Below are positions 52,738 to 61,410 of a stretch of 64,000 nucleotides of DNA, one piece after another. The stretch spans positions 1 through 64,000 of the IMG/VR virus record IMGVR_UViG_3300042937_000717. One strand, written 5' to 3'. The notes beneath the pieces were generated by a model. That model was not told the origin of the DNA and did no database searches. It worked only from the letters and a program-made list of their open reading frames with translations. Both the position numbers and the translations under genes were made by a program. The number at the start of each line of letters is the position of its first letter. The stretch's first letter is position 1. The stretch comes from a virus.

Positions 52738-53341
52738 AATGTTTTAATGTTTTTTCTGTAAGGTTAATGATTTCAGTTATGGGTAATTCTACCACATAAC
52801 ACTCCGTATATCCACTGTCCGTGGTCTCAAAATCAATTTTATAATCTTGGTATTTTTGATGGATGAACTTTTCAAGATGATGAACTTGATAATGAATTCC
52901 TTTCCATATTTTAATTACACTATGTAATTTATTTTTGGTGTGATTTGCTAATTTATTGAAACTTCTACCAACCTTATAAACCAGTTTACCTTCAAGATAA
53001 ACAATAACCAAATACAAATAATCAGTATCAAAATATCTTTCTTTCCAAGGGTTTTGACAATTATTGCCCTTTATTTTTTCTCCATATTTTTTGACTCTTT
53101 CATCAGTTTCTTTGGTTAATCCTTTATTCCAAACTTTTTGACCTGTTTTCTTTCCTTTATTCCAAGGTTCTTTACCTATTTGCCATTCAGAAAAGTTTCT
53201 TGTTATGCCAATTGTTTTAAGATACTTATATACAGAAACTCTTGGTATGTTTAGTTGTCTTCCAATCTCGTGGGAGGATAAACCAGACAAATACATTTGC
53301 TTCCAAATCTCCCTATCCTTATCAGTATATCTTACATTCAT
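52727..53341 (-). CDS. GIY-YIG-like homing endonuclease beside intron-bearing psbA
   Basis: From the ATG at 53341 the protein is 204 residues (a GTG at 53356 would add five). It has an N-terminal helix-turn-helix (IWKQMYLSGLSSHEIGRQLN, then VSVYKYLKTIG), a NUMOD3-like basic linker (KEPWNKGKKTGQKVWNKG) and a C-terminal GIY-YIG/T5orf172-type fold (YLYLVIVYLEGKLVYKVGRS, VHHLEKFIHQKY, GYTECYVVEL). The GRS arginine and the TEC glutamate are the likely catalytic pair. In other cyanophages a free-standing endonuclease in this place (F-CphI, of another fold as I recall) cuts intronless psbA. Confidence 0.75.
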   Translation of the reverse strand: MNVRYTDKDREIWKQMYLSGLSSHEIGRQLNIPRVSVYKYLKTIGITRNFSEWQIGKEPWNKGKKTGQKVWNKGLTKETDERVKKYGEKIKGNNCQNPWKERYFDTDYLYLVIVYLEGKLVYKVGRSFNKLANHTKNKLHSVIKIWKGIHYQVHHLEKFIHQKYQDYKIDFETTDSGYTECYVVELPITEIINLTEKTLKHYDY

Positions 53342-53365
53342 TTGTGGTCTGCTCACGGATATTAT

Positions 53366-53373
53366 TATTTATA
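53366..53373 (-). promoter_or_regulatory. T4-type late promoter box TATAAATA
   Basis: Exact late consensus on the minus strand. It abuts the U-tract of the psbA terminator and lies 24 bases upstream of the ATG at 53341. A TSS near 53360 would leave the alternative GTG start almost leaderless, which favours the ATG. Confidence 0.65.
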
Positions 53374-53377
53374 AAAA

Positions 53378-53399
53378 AAGAGACCTTTACAGGTCTCTT
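53378..53399 (-). terminator. psbA intrinsic terminator
   Basis: AAGAGACCT (53378-53386) pairs with AGGTCTCTT (53391-53399), a 9-bp stem and 4-base loop followed on the minus strand by a seven-U tract. It lies 27 bases after the psbA stop at 53426. Confidence 0.85.
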
Positions 53400-53425
53400 C
53401 ATTATATCACAATTTAGTGATTATA

Positions 53426-54714
<1,289 letters not shown>

Positions 54715-54736
54715 TTGTTTTAAAAGGGTAAGTATG

Positions 54737-54797
54737 ATTCAGGGGGACTGAATAGTTACAAGTATTCCCACGACACCCTCCATCGTGGGTATGAGGG
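54737..54797 (-). promoter_or_regulatory. structured psbA leader with potential pseudoknot
   Basis: On the minus strand CCCTC (54793-54797), CCCACGA (54783-54789), GAGGG (54776-54780) and TCGTGGG (54767-54773) follow each other in A-B-A'-B' order, so an H-type pseudoknot is possible. A second hairpin ATTCAG/CTGAAT lies at 54737-54742 with 54748-54753. psbA leaders of marine cyanobacteria and cyanophages have described RNA motifs (PhotoRC-I/II). I cannot confirm a match. Confidence 0.55.
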
Positions 54798-54877
54798 ATG
54801 CTTTACTTCTCTTGATCCCGGTTGGAGAAGACACTGGGTTTCAGAATTGTTACGTTTCTTAACCCGTGTATGTATAT

Positions 54878-54906
54878 ATAATAACACTGTTAGGAAATCC
54901 TGTCAA
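54878..54906 (-). promoter_or_regulatory. sigma70-like early promoter of psbA
   Basis: Minus-strand TTGACA (54901-54906), 17-bp spacer, TATTAT (54878-54883). Start near 54871 would give a leader of about 155 bases. Confidence 0.85.
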
Positions 54907-54950
54907 TAGGTCCAATTACCTAAGTGGCACAGTATAAATAGAACCCTTTG

Positions 54951-55112
54951 TCAGCGGGCATATTCATTAATCTTATCCAGAACCATATTCAGATATTGAT
55001 CGGCAAGTGATTTAGGATCAGACGTATATCCGATATGCTCATTTTGAAGTTTCTGCTTTAACTTCAATACCTGATACTTTATCTCATCCTTTGTTAATTG
55101 TCCCCTTGGCAT
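54951..55112 (-). CDS. 53-aa hypothetical protein between hli and psbA
   Basis: The frame MPRGQLTKDEIKYQVLKLK continues QKLQNEHIGYTSDPKSLADQ and ends NEYAR. Basic N-terminal half and helical. Its Shine-Dalgarno (GAAGGA, 8 bases before ATG) lies in the 3' arm of the preceding terminator hairpin. Function unknown. Confidence 0.7.
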   Translation of the reverse strand: MPRGQLTKDEIKYQVLKLKQKLQNEHIGYTSDPKSLADQYLNMVLDKINEYAR

Positions 55113-55118
55113 AAAAAA

Positions 55119-55150
55119 AATCCTTCTCTCCGTATTTAGAGAGAAGGATT
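55119..55150 (-). terminator. terminator of the hli unit, with embedded Shine-Dalgarno
   Basis: AATCCTTCTCTC (55119-55130) pairs with GAGAGAAGGATT (55139-55150), a perfect 12-bp stem followed on the minus strand by eight U residues that run into the next ATG. The loop reads TAAATACG on the minus strand, part of CTAAATA, a late-box look-alike. Confidence 0.8.
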
Positions 55151-55157
55151 GATATAA

Positions 55158-55247
55158 TTATTTTTTTAATGTGAGTTTCAATATATTAAGTGCGATTGTG
55201 GATATAAAAAATCCACAAAATATTGCGACAATATCAGAACTCACCAT
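55158..55247 (-). CDS. small transmembrane micropeptide
   Basis: The frame MVSSDIVAIFCGFFISTIALNI continues LKLTLKK. It is one TM helix with a basic tail. It overlaps the hli stop (GTGA at 55244 is an alternative start giving 28 aa) and ends 8 bases before the terminator. These features make it a likely gene. Function unknown, possibly in the thylakoid membrane. Confidence 0.5.
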   Translation of the reverse strand: MVSSDIVAIFCGFFISTIALNILKLTLKK

Positions 55248-55351
55248 ACTCCGGGGATAATTTGTCCAGTCAGTGCATAGGCACCAAAGGCAGCGACGAT
55301 ACCGATCATCGCAAACCAACCATTAATACGCTCAACCTTTTCGTTAAACAT
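55241..55351 (-). CDS. hli: high-light-inducible protein, minimal 36-aa form
   Basis: The product MFNEKVERINGWFAMIGIVAAF continues GAYALTGQIIPGVW. It has the Hli/LHC motif E-x-x-N-G-x-x-A-M-I-G in a single transmembrane helix and little else, so it is close to the smallest possible Hli. Such proteins bind chlorophyll or carotenoid and protect photosystems under excess light. AGGAG-type Shine-Dalgarno upstream. Confidence 0.9.
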   Translation of the reverse strand: MFNEKVERINGWFAMIGIVAAFGAYALTGQIIPGVW

Positions 55352-55362
55352 TTTTTTTCTCC

Positions 55363-55449
55363 TTAATAAGTTTCAGAAAGTTGATTGATAGAATGCGCCA
55401 GAAGCACAAAGAAAGAAATACTTGTTACAGTAAAAATGAGTTCGCCCAT
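55363..55449 (-). CDS. 28-aa transmembrane micropeptide
   Basis: The frame MGELIFTVTSISFFVLLAHS continues INQLSETY. The ATG overlaps the hli stop (ATGA). It is a single membrane helix placed between two hli genes. A role in thylakoid or photosystem association is conceivable only from context. Confidence 0.55.
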   Translation of the reverse strand: MGELIFTVTSISFFVLLAHSINQLSETY

Positions 55450-55658
55450 CAGATTACACCAAAGAAGAGGTGCCCTGTGAGTGCATAAGAAATAAGTGCC
55501 GCGACAAATCCCAGCATCGCAGTGCGTCCATTCAGTCGCTCTGCCCTTTCTGCGTGAGTCTCAAGTGCATAACGCTCTGCGTCGGACTGAGACACATACA
55601 TTTCGGGTTCTTTGGCAAACATATTCTGTTGCCCAAATTCATTAGTCGTAACGGTCAT
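55449..55658 (-). CDS. hli: high-light-inducible protein
   Basis: The 69-residue protein has a 35-residue soluble N-terminus, then AERAERLNGRTAMLGFVAALISYALTGHLFFG. The Hli signature E-R-L-N-G-R-x-A-M-L-G-F is followed by the transmembrane helix ending TGHLFFG. Likely anchors to photosystem II and dissipates excess excitation during infection. It is the first gene of the photosynthesis unit, 27 bases downstream of a perfect early promoter. Confidence 0.95.
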   Translation of the reverse strand: MTVTTNEFGQQNMFAKEPEMYVSQSDAERYALETHAERAERLNGRTAMLGFVAALISYALTGHLFFGVI

Positions 55659-55684
55659 TGTAGTTTTATTAAGAACTGTAACAT

Positions 55685-55713
55685 ATTATATATGAGGAAA
55701 GAGGTCTTGTCAA
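55685..55713 (-). promoter_or_regulatory. consensus sigma70-like early promoter of the hli unit
   Basis: Minus-strand TTGACA (55708-55713), 17-bp spacer, TATAAT (55685-55690): a perfect match to consensus. Confidence 0.85.
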
Positions 55714-55733
55714 GCACCCTAGGTCAGAAAACT

Positions 55734-56525
55734 TTAACTTTGAGGTTGAGAAGGATTAGTAATTCTGCCCAAATAAGGATCATAGTTCATTAAATCATCA
55801 ATCTTTAAATCAGGTCCTTGATTCTCCCAGAAATTAAGAAGTCCATCATGACTCTGGCGATGAAAGACATCAATATGCTCTGGATGAATAGAAGAACCTA
55901 GAGCAATCTTATAAAGGAATAAAGGAATTGAAAAAGTGTTTCCGGAATTATAAATTAAGTCATCGGCAACTGCTCTTGGCTTTACTCCATTATCTAACTT
56001 GTACTTATCATCACGAACATGATGCTTAAGAATTTTTTCTGCATGATGACGAGTGATTATATATGCGGCAGTTGAAAAATCATTTACAAATCTTTTATGA
56101 AGTTTAACATGTAAATCTCCTGTACAAATAATGGCAAGTTGAATTACATCATAATCATAAGGAACCTTGGAAATAAAATCATTCCAAGTAAAATCCCAAC
56201 ACCTTGCAAGTTGCAAATCCACATCGTCTTCCATAATAACCGCATAAGGACTATCGGAAGTTTCCACCCAATGCTTAAGTGCTTTAAGGTGGGAAGTAGT
56301 ACATCCAATTTCTCCCGAAGTCATATTATCGGGATAACGACCCTTAATAATATCACTCAAATCATCTTCTCTCCCATCATAGGCAGAAATGCGAGTATAG
56401 TTTTCAATATCCCAATACTTAAATTGCTCCTCCATATATTCCTTTCTTTCTGGTTGCCCATCAAGATTTAGATAATATATTGGACTCATATTTTTGAGTT
56501 TATATGCTGATTTATTTTTATCCAT
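55734..56525 (-). CDS. GT25-family glycosyltransferase
   Basis: The 263-residue protein has PIYYLNLDGQPERKEYMEEQF at residue 15, TSGEIGCTTSHLKALKHW near 69 and YAVIMEDDVDL near 93. These are the LPS-biosynthesis/GT25 pattern, related to the GT25 domains at 6425 and 9351 (including W-D-F-T-W at about 107). GT25 enzymes include collagen galactosyltransferases and bacterial LPS galactosyltransferases. It is the last gene of the 63984-55734 cluster. Confidence 0.85.
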   Translation of the reverse strand: MDKNKSAYKLKNMSPIYYLNLDGQPERKEYMEEQFKYWDIENYTRISAYDGREDDLSDIIKGRYPDNMTSGEIGCTTSHLKALKHWVETSDSPYAVIMEDDVDLQLARCWDFTWNDFISKVPYDYDVIQLAIICTGDLHVKLHKRFVNDFSTAAYIITRHHAEKILKHHVRDDKYKLDNGVKPRAVADDLIYNSGNTFSIPLFLYKIALGSSIHPEHIDVFHRQSHDGLLNFWENQGPDLKIDDLMNYDPYLGRITNPSQPQS

Positions 56526-56528
56526 TTT

Positions 56529-57365
56529 TTAAATTTTATTATTATAACAAGAATACTTACGAAGATACTTTTGACTTTGATAATAATTTACAAGTTGAGA
56601 TTTATTTAATTTTTCTAGATAATTCCAAAGTTCCATGTTTTTTTGCAAATATGGATTATTATGATTGGAATTTTGACCTCGGGAATGTTCTAGATGGTAA
56701 ACATAGTCGTCTATTCTTCCTACATTATACCCCATCTTATCAAATCTAAAGTATCTTTCTTTGTCTTCCGGTGACCAAGACACAAAGTTTTCATTTTCCA
56801 TACCAGCATCAATGTAGGAATCTTTGTTAAAAAATTGCACATGCCCATATTCTGCTTGATATGGTTTGAACTTTTGTTCTAAAATACTAAAATCAAATTC
56901 TTGATTTATAAATTTAGTAACTATTTCATCATCCGCAAATATTTGTTTTTGAAACATACCAAACCCATAGGGATAAACTACATCATAAGACTGATTTAGA
57001 ATCATTTCACAAGACTTTTGATATGTTTCTGGTCTTAATAATACATCACAATCATAATTTACAATAACTTTAGTATTAGAAATAGAAATCATTTCATTGA
57101 TGATCTTCATCCTATGAAAAACAGGATCTTCCGATTGTTCAAAAAGATAAATTAATTGTTTAATATCATCACCAACAAATTCTTCAATTTGAGGGAGAGC
57201 ATAATCTTTAAAAAATTGATTTGAATCTACTTCTTTGACAATAATATTAGTTTTAAAGGTCTTAATAAGAAAGCAAAGAACCGTAATTATGTTTCTAACC
57301 CTATCATCAGAGTCAATTCTGATAGGAATCATAAAAGTACAATCAGATAAATCTATTTTTTTCAT
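56529..57365 (-). CDS. GT2-like glycosyltransferase
   Basis: The 278-residue protein opens TFMIPIRIDSDDRVRNI, typical for GT-A enzymes. It has VIVNYDCDVLLRPE with a D-C-D metal motif near residue 100 and the later EYGHVQFFNKDSYIDAG, NENFVSWSPEDKERYFRFDKMG segment. The last part resembles the C-terminal half of beta-1,4-galactosyltransferases and chondroitin-synthase-like enzymes (W-x-x-EDx-(E/D)x-R). Specificity uncertain. Confidence 0.7.
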   Translation of the reverse strand: MKKIDLSDCTFMIPIRIDSDDRVRNIITVLCFLIKTFKTNIIVKEVDSNQFFKDYALPQIEEFVGDDIKQLIYLFEQSEDPVFHRMKIINEMISISNTKVIVNYDCDVLLRPETYQKSCEMILNQSYDVVYPYGFGMFQKQIFADDEIVTKFINQEFDFSILEQKFKPYQAEYGHVQFFNKDSYIDAGMENENFVSWSPEDKERYFRFDKMGYNVGRIDDYVYHLEHSRGQNSNHNNPYLQKNMELWNYLEKLNKSQLVNYYQSQKYLRKYSCYNNKI

Positions 57366-58144
57366 ATTTTAATCCATCCATCCAAATATAAATCCTGTGT
57401 TTGATTTTTAGCAGTATTTCCACTTGTACCAAACCAGTGTAAAGGGGCAACTACTTTTTTAGATTTTGCCAACCATGCCCCCCACCAAGAGAAAGAAGAA
57501 TTGGCAATAATATGATAATGGCACATGCTCATTAGACATAAATCAACAAATCCATTATGAGATTCGGAAATCATAAATCTATCTGATTCAAATAAAGTCT
57601 GAGACTGACACCACCCAACATCATCGGAAAAAATCATTACCGGAATATTAGTATTAAATTGCTCTAGTGCCTTTTCATAATATGAAAGATCACATGGCGG
57701 ATGATTTATAGAATTAGAAACATAATCTGTTCTTCTTACATGTAGAGCAATAATCTCATCAAAATGAAAATTAGATGTGCAAGGTTCTAAAATATATTCT
57801 TTAAACTTAAAGTCTTCTCTGATACTATCTTCAATATGCTTAAAGTATTTTTCACTCTGAAAGTATCCATGCAAATTTACATTATCTGGACAATTTCCAA
57901 CATACTCAGAATCATAATGGAACTGCTTTTCTGTATAAAAATCTGCAGGAAAAAAACCCACATTTTTTAAATTATTAAGTTCAAATACATCAAATAATTT
58001 ATTATCTTTCCATTTATCGCCATAGTCTGTTTTAGGAATACAGAAATCATATCCTTTTGTTGCAGCAATACCTCTTAACGAAGCATATTGAAACATCTGA
58101 TTTGCTAAACGTCCATTTTGTCCGAGATAATTAAATCCAATCAT
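57362..58144 (-). CDS. GT11 alpha-1,2-fucosyltransferase-like enzyme
   Basis: The 260-residue protein has the GT11 motifs in order: GRLANQMFQYA (residues 11-21), LHVRRTDYV (near 134), IPVMIFSDDVGWCQ (near 169), and ANSSFSWWGAWLA (near 214). These form the GDP-fucose binding site of alpha-1,2-fucosyltransferases. A fucosylated glycan is therefore likely. Overlaps the GT2-like gene by four bases. Confidence 0.88.
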   Translation of the reverse strand: MIGFNYLGQNGRLANQMFQYASLRGIAATKGYDFCIPKTDYGDKWKDNKLFDVFELNNLKNVGFFPADFYTEKQFHYDSEYVGNCPDNVNLHGYFQSEKYFKHIEDSIREDFKFKEYILEPCTSNFHFDEIIALHVRRTDYVSNSINHPPCDLSYYEKALEQFNTNIPVMIFSDDVGWCQSQTLFESDRFMISESHNGFVDLCLMSMCHYHIIANSSFSWWGAWLAKSKKVVAPLHWFGTSGNTAKNQTQDLYLDGWIKI

Positions 58145-58148
58145 TTTA

Positions 58149-58937
58149 TTAGGAATAAAGAACAGTTTTTTTATCGGCAGGAGAGTGAATCATCCTTGCG
58201 GAAAAATCAAACTCATTATCGGGATAATTTCCTGGTTTTGCAAATGATGGGTGTAAAATATGAAAATCATCATAGTTTTCAATCCTATATCTATTTAAAT
58301 GACTTTCATCATGAGCCGCTGCCATTACATTATTTTCCAAATCTTTTTTAATTCTTTCATCAAGTTCATCAATTAATTTAAAAATTTCTGGAATTTTACC
58401 ACCCCAAATACATCCCTGAAGATATACATCGTCCTTTTCCTCTTCTTCAGTTACACATGATAAGGATCTTTTATTTCTTTCAAAAGGCAAATATTGAAGA
58501 AATTTACTCCAGTTGGCACTAAAAGTCGGATGTTGCACTCCGAAAAATGGTTTTTCATCGTTGAAAAAATCTTGATATGTAATTAACTGATCGCAACAAT
58601 ACATATCAGCATCAAAGTATACATACCAATCATAATCCTTTAATTGGCTTTCAATTTTTTTGATTTCTCCAAATCTTCTCAATCCACCAATACTATTATA
58701 CATCAAATTATACCAATTATCTGAAGAATAATCTGATGTGGTAATTTCAATATTTTCAGATGATGGTATAATTTTAATATTGTCTGGAATGTCATCTCCA
58801 AGATCTCCATCTGTAAAAACAAAAAAATCTTTCTGACATTCTGGAACAAAATATTCCATAAGTGTTTCATAATATTTTGGAAAGAACTTGAGATAATTTC
58901 CAGTACCTATAAAATTAATAGCAATTTTTTTATTCAT
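58149..58937 (-). CDS. GT6-like (ABO/alpha-1,3-galactosyltransferase type) glycosyltransferase
   Basis: From the ATG at 58937 (overlapping the upstream stop by 8) it is 262 residues. It shows GT6 features: Y-Y-x-T-L at 22-26, YFDADMYC with the metal-binding D109-A-D111, FFGVQHPTF, DDVYLQGCIWGGK (compare YYxxAxFGG) and HDESHLNRY at 209-217, the exact acceptor-site motif of blood-group and Galili transferases. It would add alpha-linked Gal, GalNAc or similar. Bacterial and phage GT6 members have been reported. Adjacent to a fucosyltransferase, as in blood-group-type glycan synthesis. Confidence 0.85.
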   Translation of the reverse strand: MNKKIAINFIGTGNYLKFFPKYYETLMEYFVPECQKDFFVFTDGDLGDDIPDNIKIIPSSENIEITTSDYSSDNWYNLMYNSIGGLRRFGEIKKIESQLKDYDWYVYFDADMYCCDQLITYQDFFNDEKPFFGVQHPTFSANWSKFLQYLPFERNKRSLSCVTEEEEKDDVYLQGCIWGGKIPEIFKLIDELDERIKKDLENNVMAAAHDESHLNRYRIENYDDFHILHPSFAKPGNYPDNEFDFSARMIHSPADKKTVLYS

Positions 58938-59886
58938 GTTGACTATCGGCAATGATTTTTTGAATTGAAGGAATATAATGTTTTTGAAGAATCTCTTTCC
59001 AATCAAACTTCTTTGAATATTCTACAATTTCTTTTCTATTATTTACAGAATATTCTCTATTCTCAATAATTTTACTCTCAACATACTCCAAATCAGAGAT
59101 TTTATTTTCAGGAATGACTGTAATAAATTCTTTACTAATATCTAAATTTGCTCTTCCCCATTCGCAAACAACAACTCCAAGTCCAGCAGAGAGTGCTTCC
59201 ATACAAACGAGTGGATGTGCTTCACCATCAGAAAGTAAAACAAGATTTCCATATTGAGTTAAGTCCTTATATAGTGTATCTTTATCCCATTCACCTAGAT
59301 AATTTTTAGAAGTATCAAATCTACCATCGGCAATATTTCCCGCATACCAAAGACTAGAAATAGACTGGAACATAAACTGACGTTTTCTATAATCTATCTT
59401 TGCAAGATAAATGGAACGATCCGGATATTCCGGATTATCTACATAATCAAATTTAGATCTATTAACTCCATTTGGTGCCAGAAATAACTTATCTTCGGGG
59501 ATATTCAACAATACTTTATACATATTCCGAATTCCATCAGATAAACAAAAAGTATTCGGTCTAAGACGAGCAAACTCATTAGCAATATTTACATATCCAC
59601 CAAAGAGTTCGGGTCTTTCTAAGTAACCATAATGGCTTGTAATTGCCTTTGGTTGTTTGATATGGGGATATAAAGTAATAAATTCATCGTAATGAATGTG
59701 AACAAAATCAGATCCAAAAGAATCAATATCCTTTAGAATCTGATTATAATCTTTAGTATTCACAATTTGAACTTGGTGCCCCAGAGATTCCAAAGCAATT
59801 TTAGTGTCCCATATAAGAATTTCTACCGCACCCCAAGCAAGAGGTGGAATAGGCATAATTCCAGGACCAATTAAAGATATTTTCAT
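58930..59886 (-). CDS. GT4-family glycosyltransferase
   Basis: The 318-residue protein opens MKISLIGPGIMPIPPLAWGAVE, a well-known GT4 start, with SDFVHIHYDEF, APNGVNRSKFDY, IYLAKIDYRKRQ, and the C-terminal EAHPLVCMEALSAGLGVVVCEWG (the E-x7-E donor site). GT-B fold, retaining. Donor sugar not predictable. Confidence 0.85.
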   Translation of the reverse strand: MKISLIGPGIMPIPPLAWGAVEILIWDTKIALESLGHQVQIVNTKDYNQILKDIDSFGSDFVHIHYDEFITLYPHIKQPKAITSHYGYLERPELFGGYVNIANEFARLRPNTFCLSDGIRNMYKVLLNIPEDKLFLAPNGVNRSKFDYVDNPEYPDRSIYLAKIDYRKRQFMFQSISSLWYAGNIADGRFDTSKNYLGEWDKDTLYKDLTQYGNLVLLSDGEAHPLVCMEALSAGLGVVVCEWGRANLDISKEFITVIPENKISDLEYVESKIIENREYSVNNRKEIVEYSKKFDWKEILQKHYIPSIQKIIADSQHE

Positions 59887-59889
59887 AAA

Positions 59890-60498
59890 TTATTTCCAAT
59901 GAGTAAAATCTAAACCAATTTCTTTGAAATATTGAATCCAAGTTTCTGCAGTATCATACTGAGATGAACGACTGTACTCATGAAACTCAACGTAAAGTTT
60001 TTTAATTTTTTTAAAGGATCCACTCTTTTTCATATCTTCAAGGATGGTATATTCCTCACCCTCAACATCCAATTTTAATATTATATCACATCCATCAACA
60101 TTTAGATAGTCAATGAAATTTACTAATCTAACCTTTGGTACAATAATTTTTTTATAATAATCCCGCACGTAATCTTCTACATTTGTATATGTAACTCCAT
60201 CTACATCAAATGGAAAATTAAAGGCACCGTCCTTTATTTCTGGAGATTGAATTCTAGAACTTAATCCAAAATAATCTTTATTTAAGGTATTGGGATCTTT
60301 CTCTATATGAAATTCAGTAAATCCAGTTTCATCAGAAACTGCAACATTAAAATAATGAATTCCGTCTGTTTTATCTATAAAATCATAGACAGCAGTATTT
60401 GCTTCAAAAGAATAAACTTCTTCAATATCAGAATGAAAACCAAGAATTTCAATTAGTCCTTGTTTTAAATTTGTGCCACAATCAATAAAAATAGTCAT
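59890..60498 (-). CDS. FkbM-like methyltransferase
   Basis: I use the ATG at 60498 (202 residues); a TTG further upstream is possible. It starts MTIFIDCGTNLKQGLIEIL, has VYSFEANTAVYDFI and CDIILKLDVEGEEYTILEDM, the FkbM motif series with G-T-N instead of G-A-N. The product may O-methylate a sugar built by the cluster. Confidence 0.8.
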   Translation of the reverse strand: MTIFIDCGTNLKQGLIEILGFHSDIEEVYSFEANTAVYDFIDKTDGIHYFNVAVSDETGFTEFHIEKDPNTLNKDYFGLSSRIQSPEIKDGAFNFPFDVDGVTYTNVEDYVRDYYKKIIVPKVRLVNFIDYLNVDGCDIILKLDVEGEEYTILEDMKKSGSFKKIKKLYVEFHEYSRSSQYDTAETWIQYFKEIGLDFTHWK

Positions 60499-60513
60499 TT
60501 GTAGTATATGCAA

Positions 60514-61410
60514 TTAAAGTTGTGATTGAATCCAATTTTCTAATTTAACTTCTGGATTCCAACCAAAAATTTTATTAATTTTTTTATTATTTGCAAGAGT
60601 AATTCTTGACTCTCCTGGTCTAGATGGTAGATTAATGACATTATTTGAAATCATTCTTGCAATTTGATTAATAGAATGATTTGTTCCTGTGCCGACATTA
60701 TATACTTGCCCAAATGCTTCTGAATCTGGATTAGAAATAGCAGCCATCACATTTGCCTTCACAACATCACTAACATGAGTAAAGTCTCTCCGCTGATTAC
60801 CATCACCAACAATAGTCAGGGGTTCTCCTGCTGCTTTCTGACGAAGAAAAATACCAATCACCGGAGCATATTGTCCACGTAAAGGTTGACGCTCACCATA
60901 AACATTAAAGTATCTAAAGCAAACAGTGGGAAGACCATAAAGACTGGTATACATTTTACACAGTTTCTCACCATTTACTTTTGAAACGGAATAGGGATTT
61001 AAACAGTCATCGGGTTGTGTTTCAATATTTGGCGATTGATTCATTCCATATGCAGAAGAGGTTGAAGAATACATTAATCTCTTCACACCTGCCTCTCTTG
61101 AGCACTGAAGGACTGTGCATGTTCCAACAGAGTTAATGCTTACCGCTTCAATTGGATTTAAAATTGCTGGTTGAATTCTTGCTTCTGCAGCAATATGAAA
61201 CACATAGTCAACTCCATCATAGAGAGGACGTGTGTTTTCATAATCACGAATATCGTACTTGTAATTTTTCGCCTTATCATTCCAGTAAAATTGTTCATGA
61301 ACATCCGAGTATTCATTATCAATCACGACAACCTCGTGCCCCATTTCAAGAAGACGATCTACAAGGTTTGATCCAATAAATCCCGCTCCACCAGTAACTA
61401 AACTTTTCAT
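60514..61410 (-). CDS. NAD-dependent sugar-nucleotide epimerase/dehydratase
   Basis: Starting at the ATG at 61410 (ATGA overlap) the protein is 298 residues. It has the Rossmann GGAGFIGSNLVD (residues 7-18), the catalytic SSTSSAYG and Y-x3-K of NPYSVSKVNGEKL, and ERQPLRGQYAP. These are typical of the UDP-glucose 4-epimerase/dTDP-glucose dehydratase group. It would make an activated sugar donor for the cluster, probably UDP-galactose or a relative. Confidence 0.88.
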   Translation of the reverse strand: MKSLVTGGAGFIGSNLVDRLLEMGHEVVVIDNEYSDVHEQFYWNDKAKNYKYDIRDYENTRPLYDGVDYVFHIAAEARIQPAILNPIEAVSINSVGTCTVLQCSREAGVKRLMYSSTSSAYGMNQSPNIETQPDDCLNPYSVSKVNGEKLCKMYTSLYGLPTVCFRYFNVYGERQPLRGQYAPVIGIFLRQKAAGEPLTIVGDGNQRRDFTHVSDVVKANVMAAISNPDSEAFGQVYNVGTGTNHSINQIARMISNNVINLPSRPGESRITLANNKKINKIFGWNPEVKLENWIQSQL

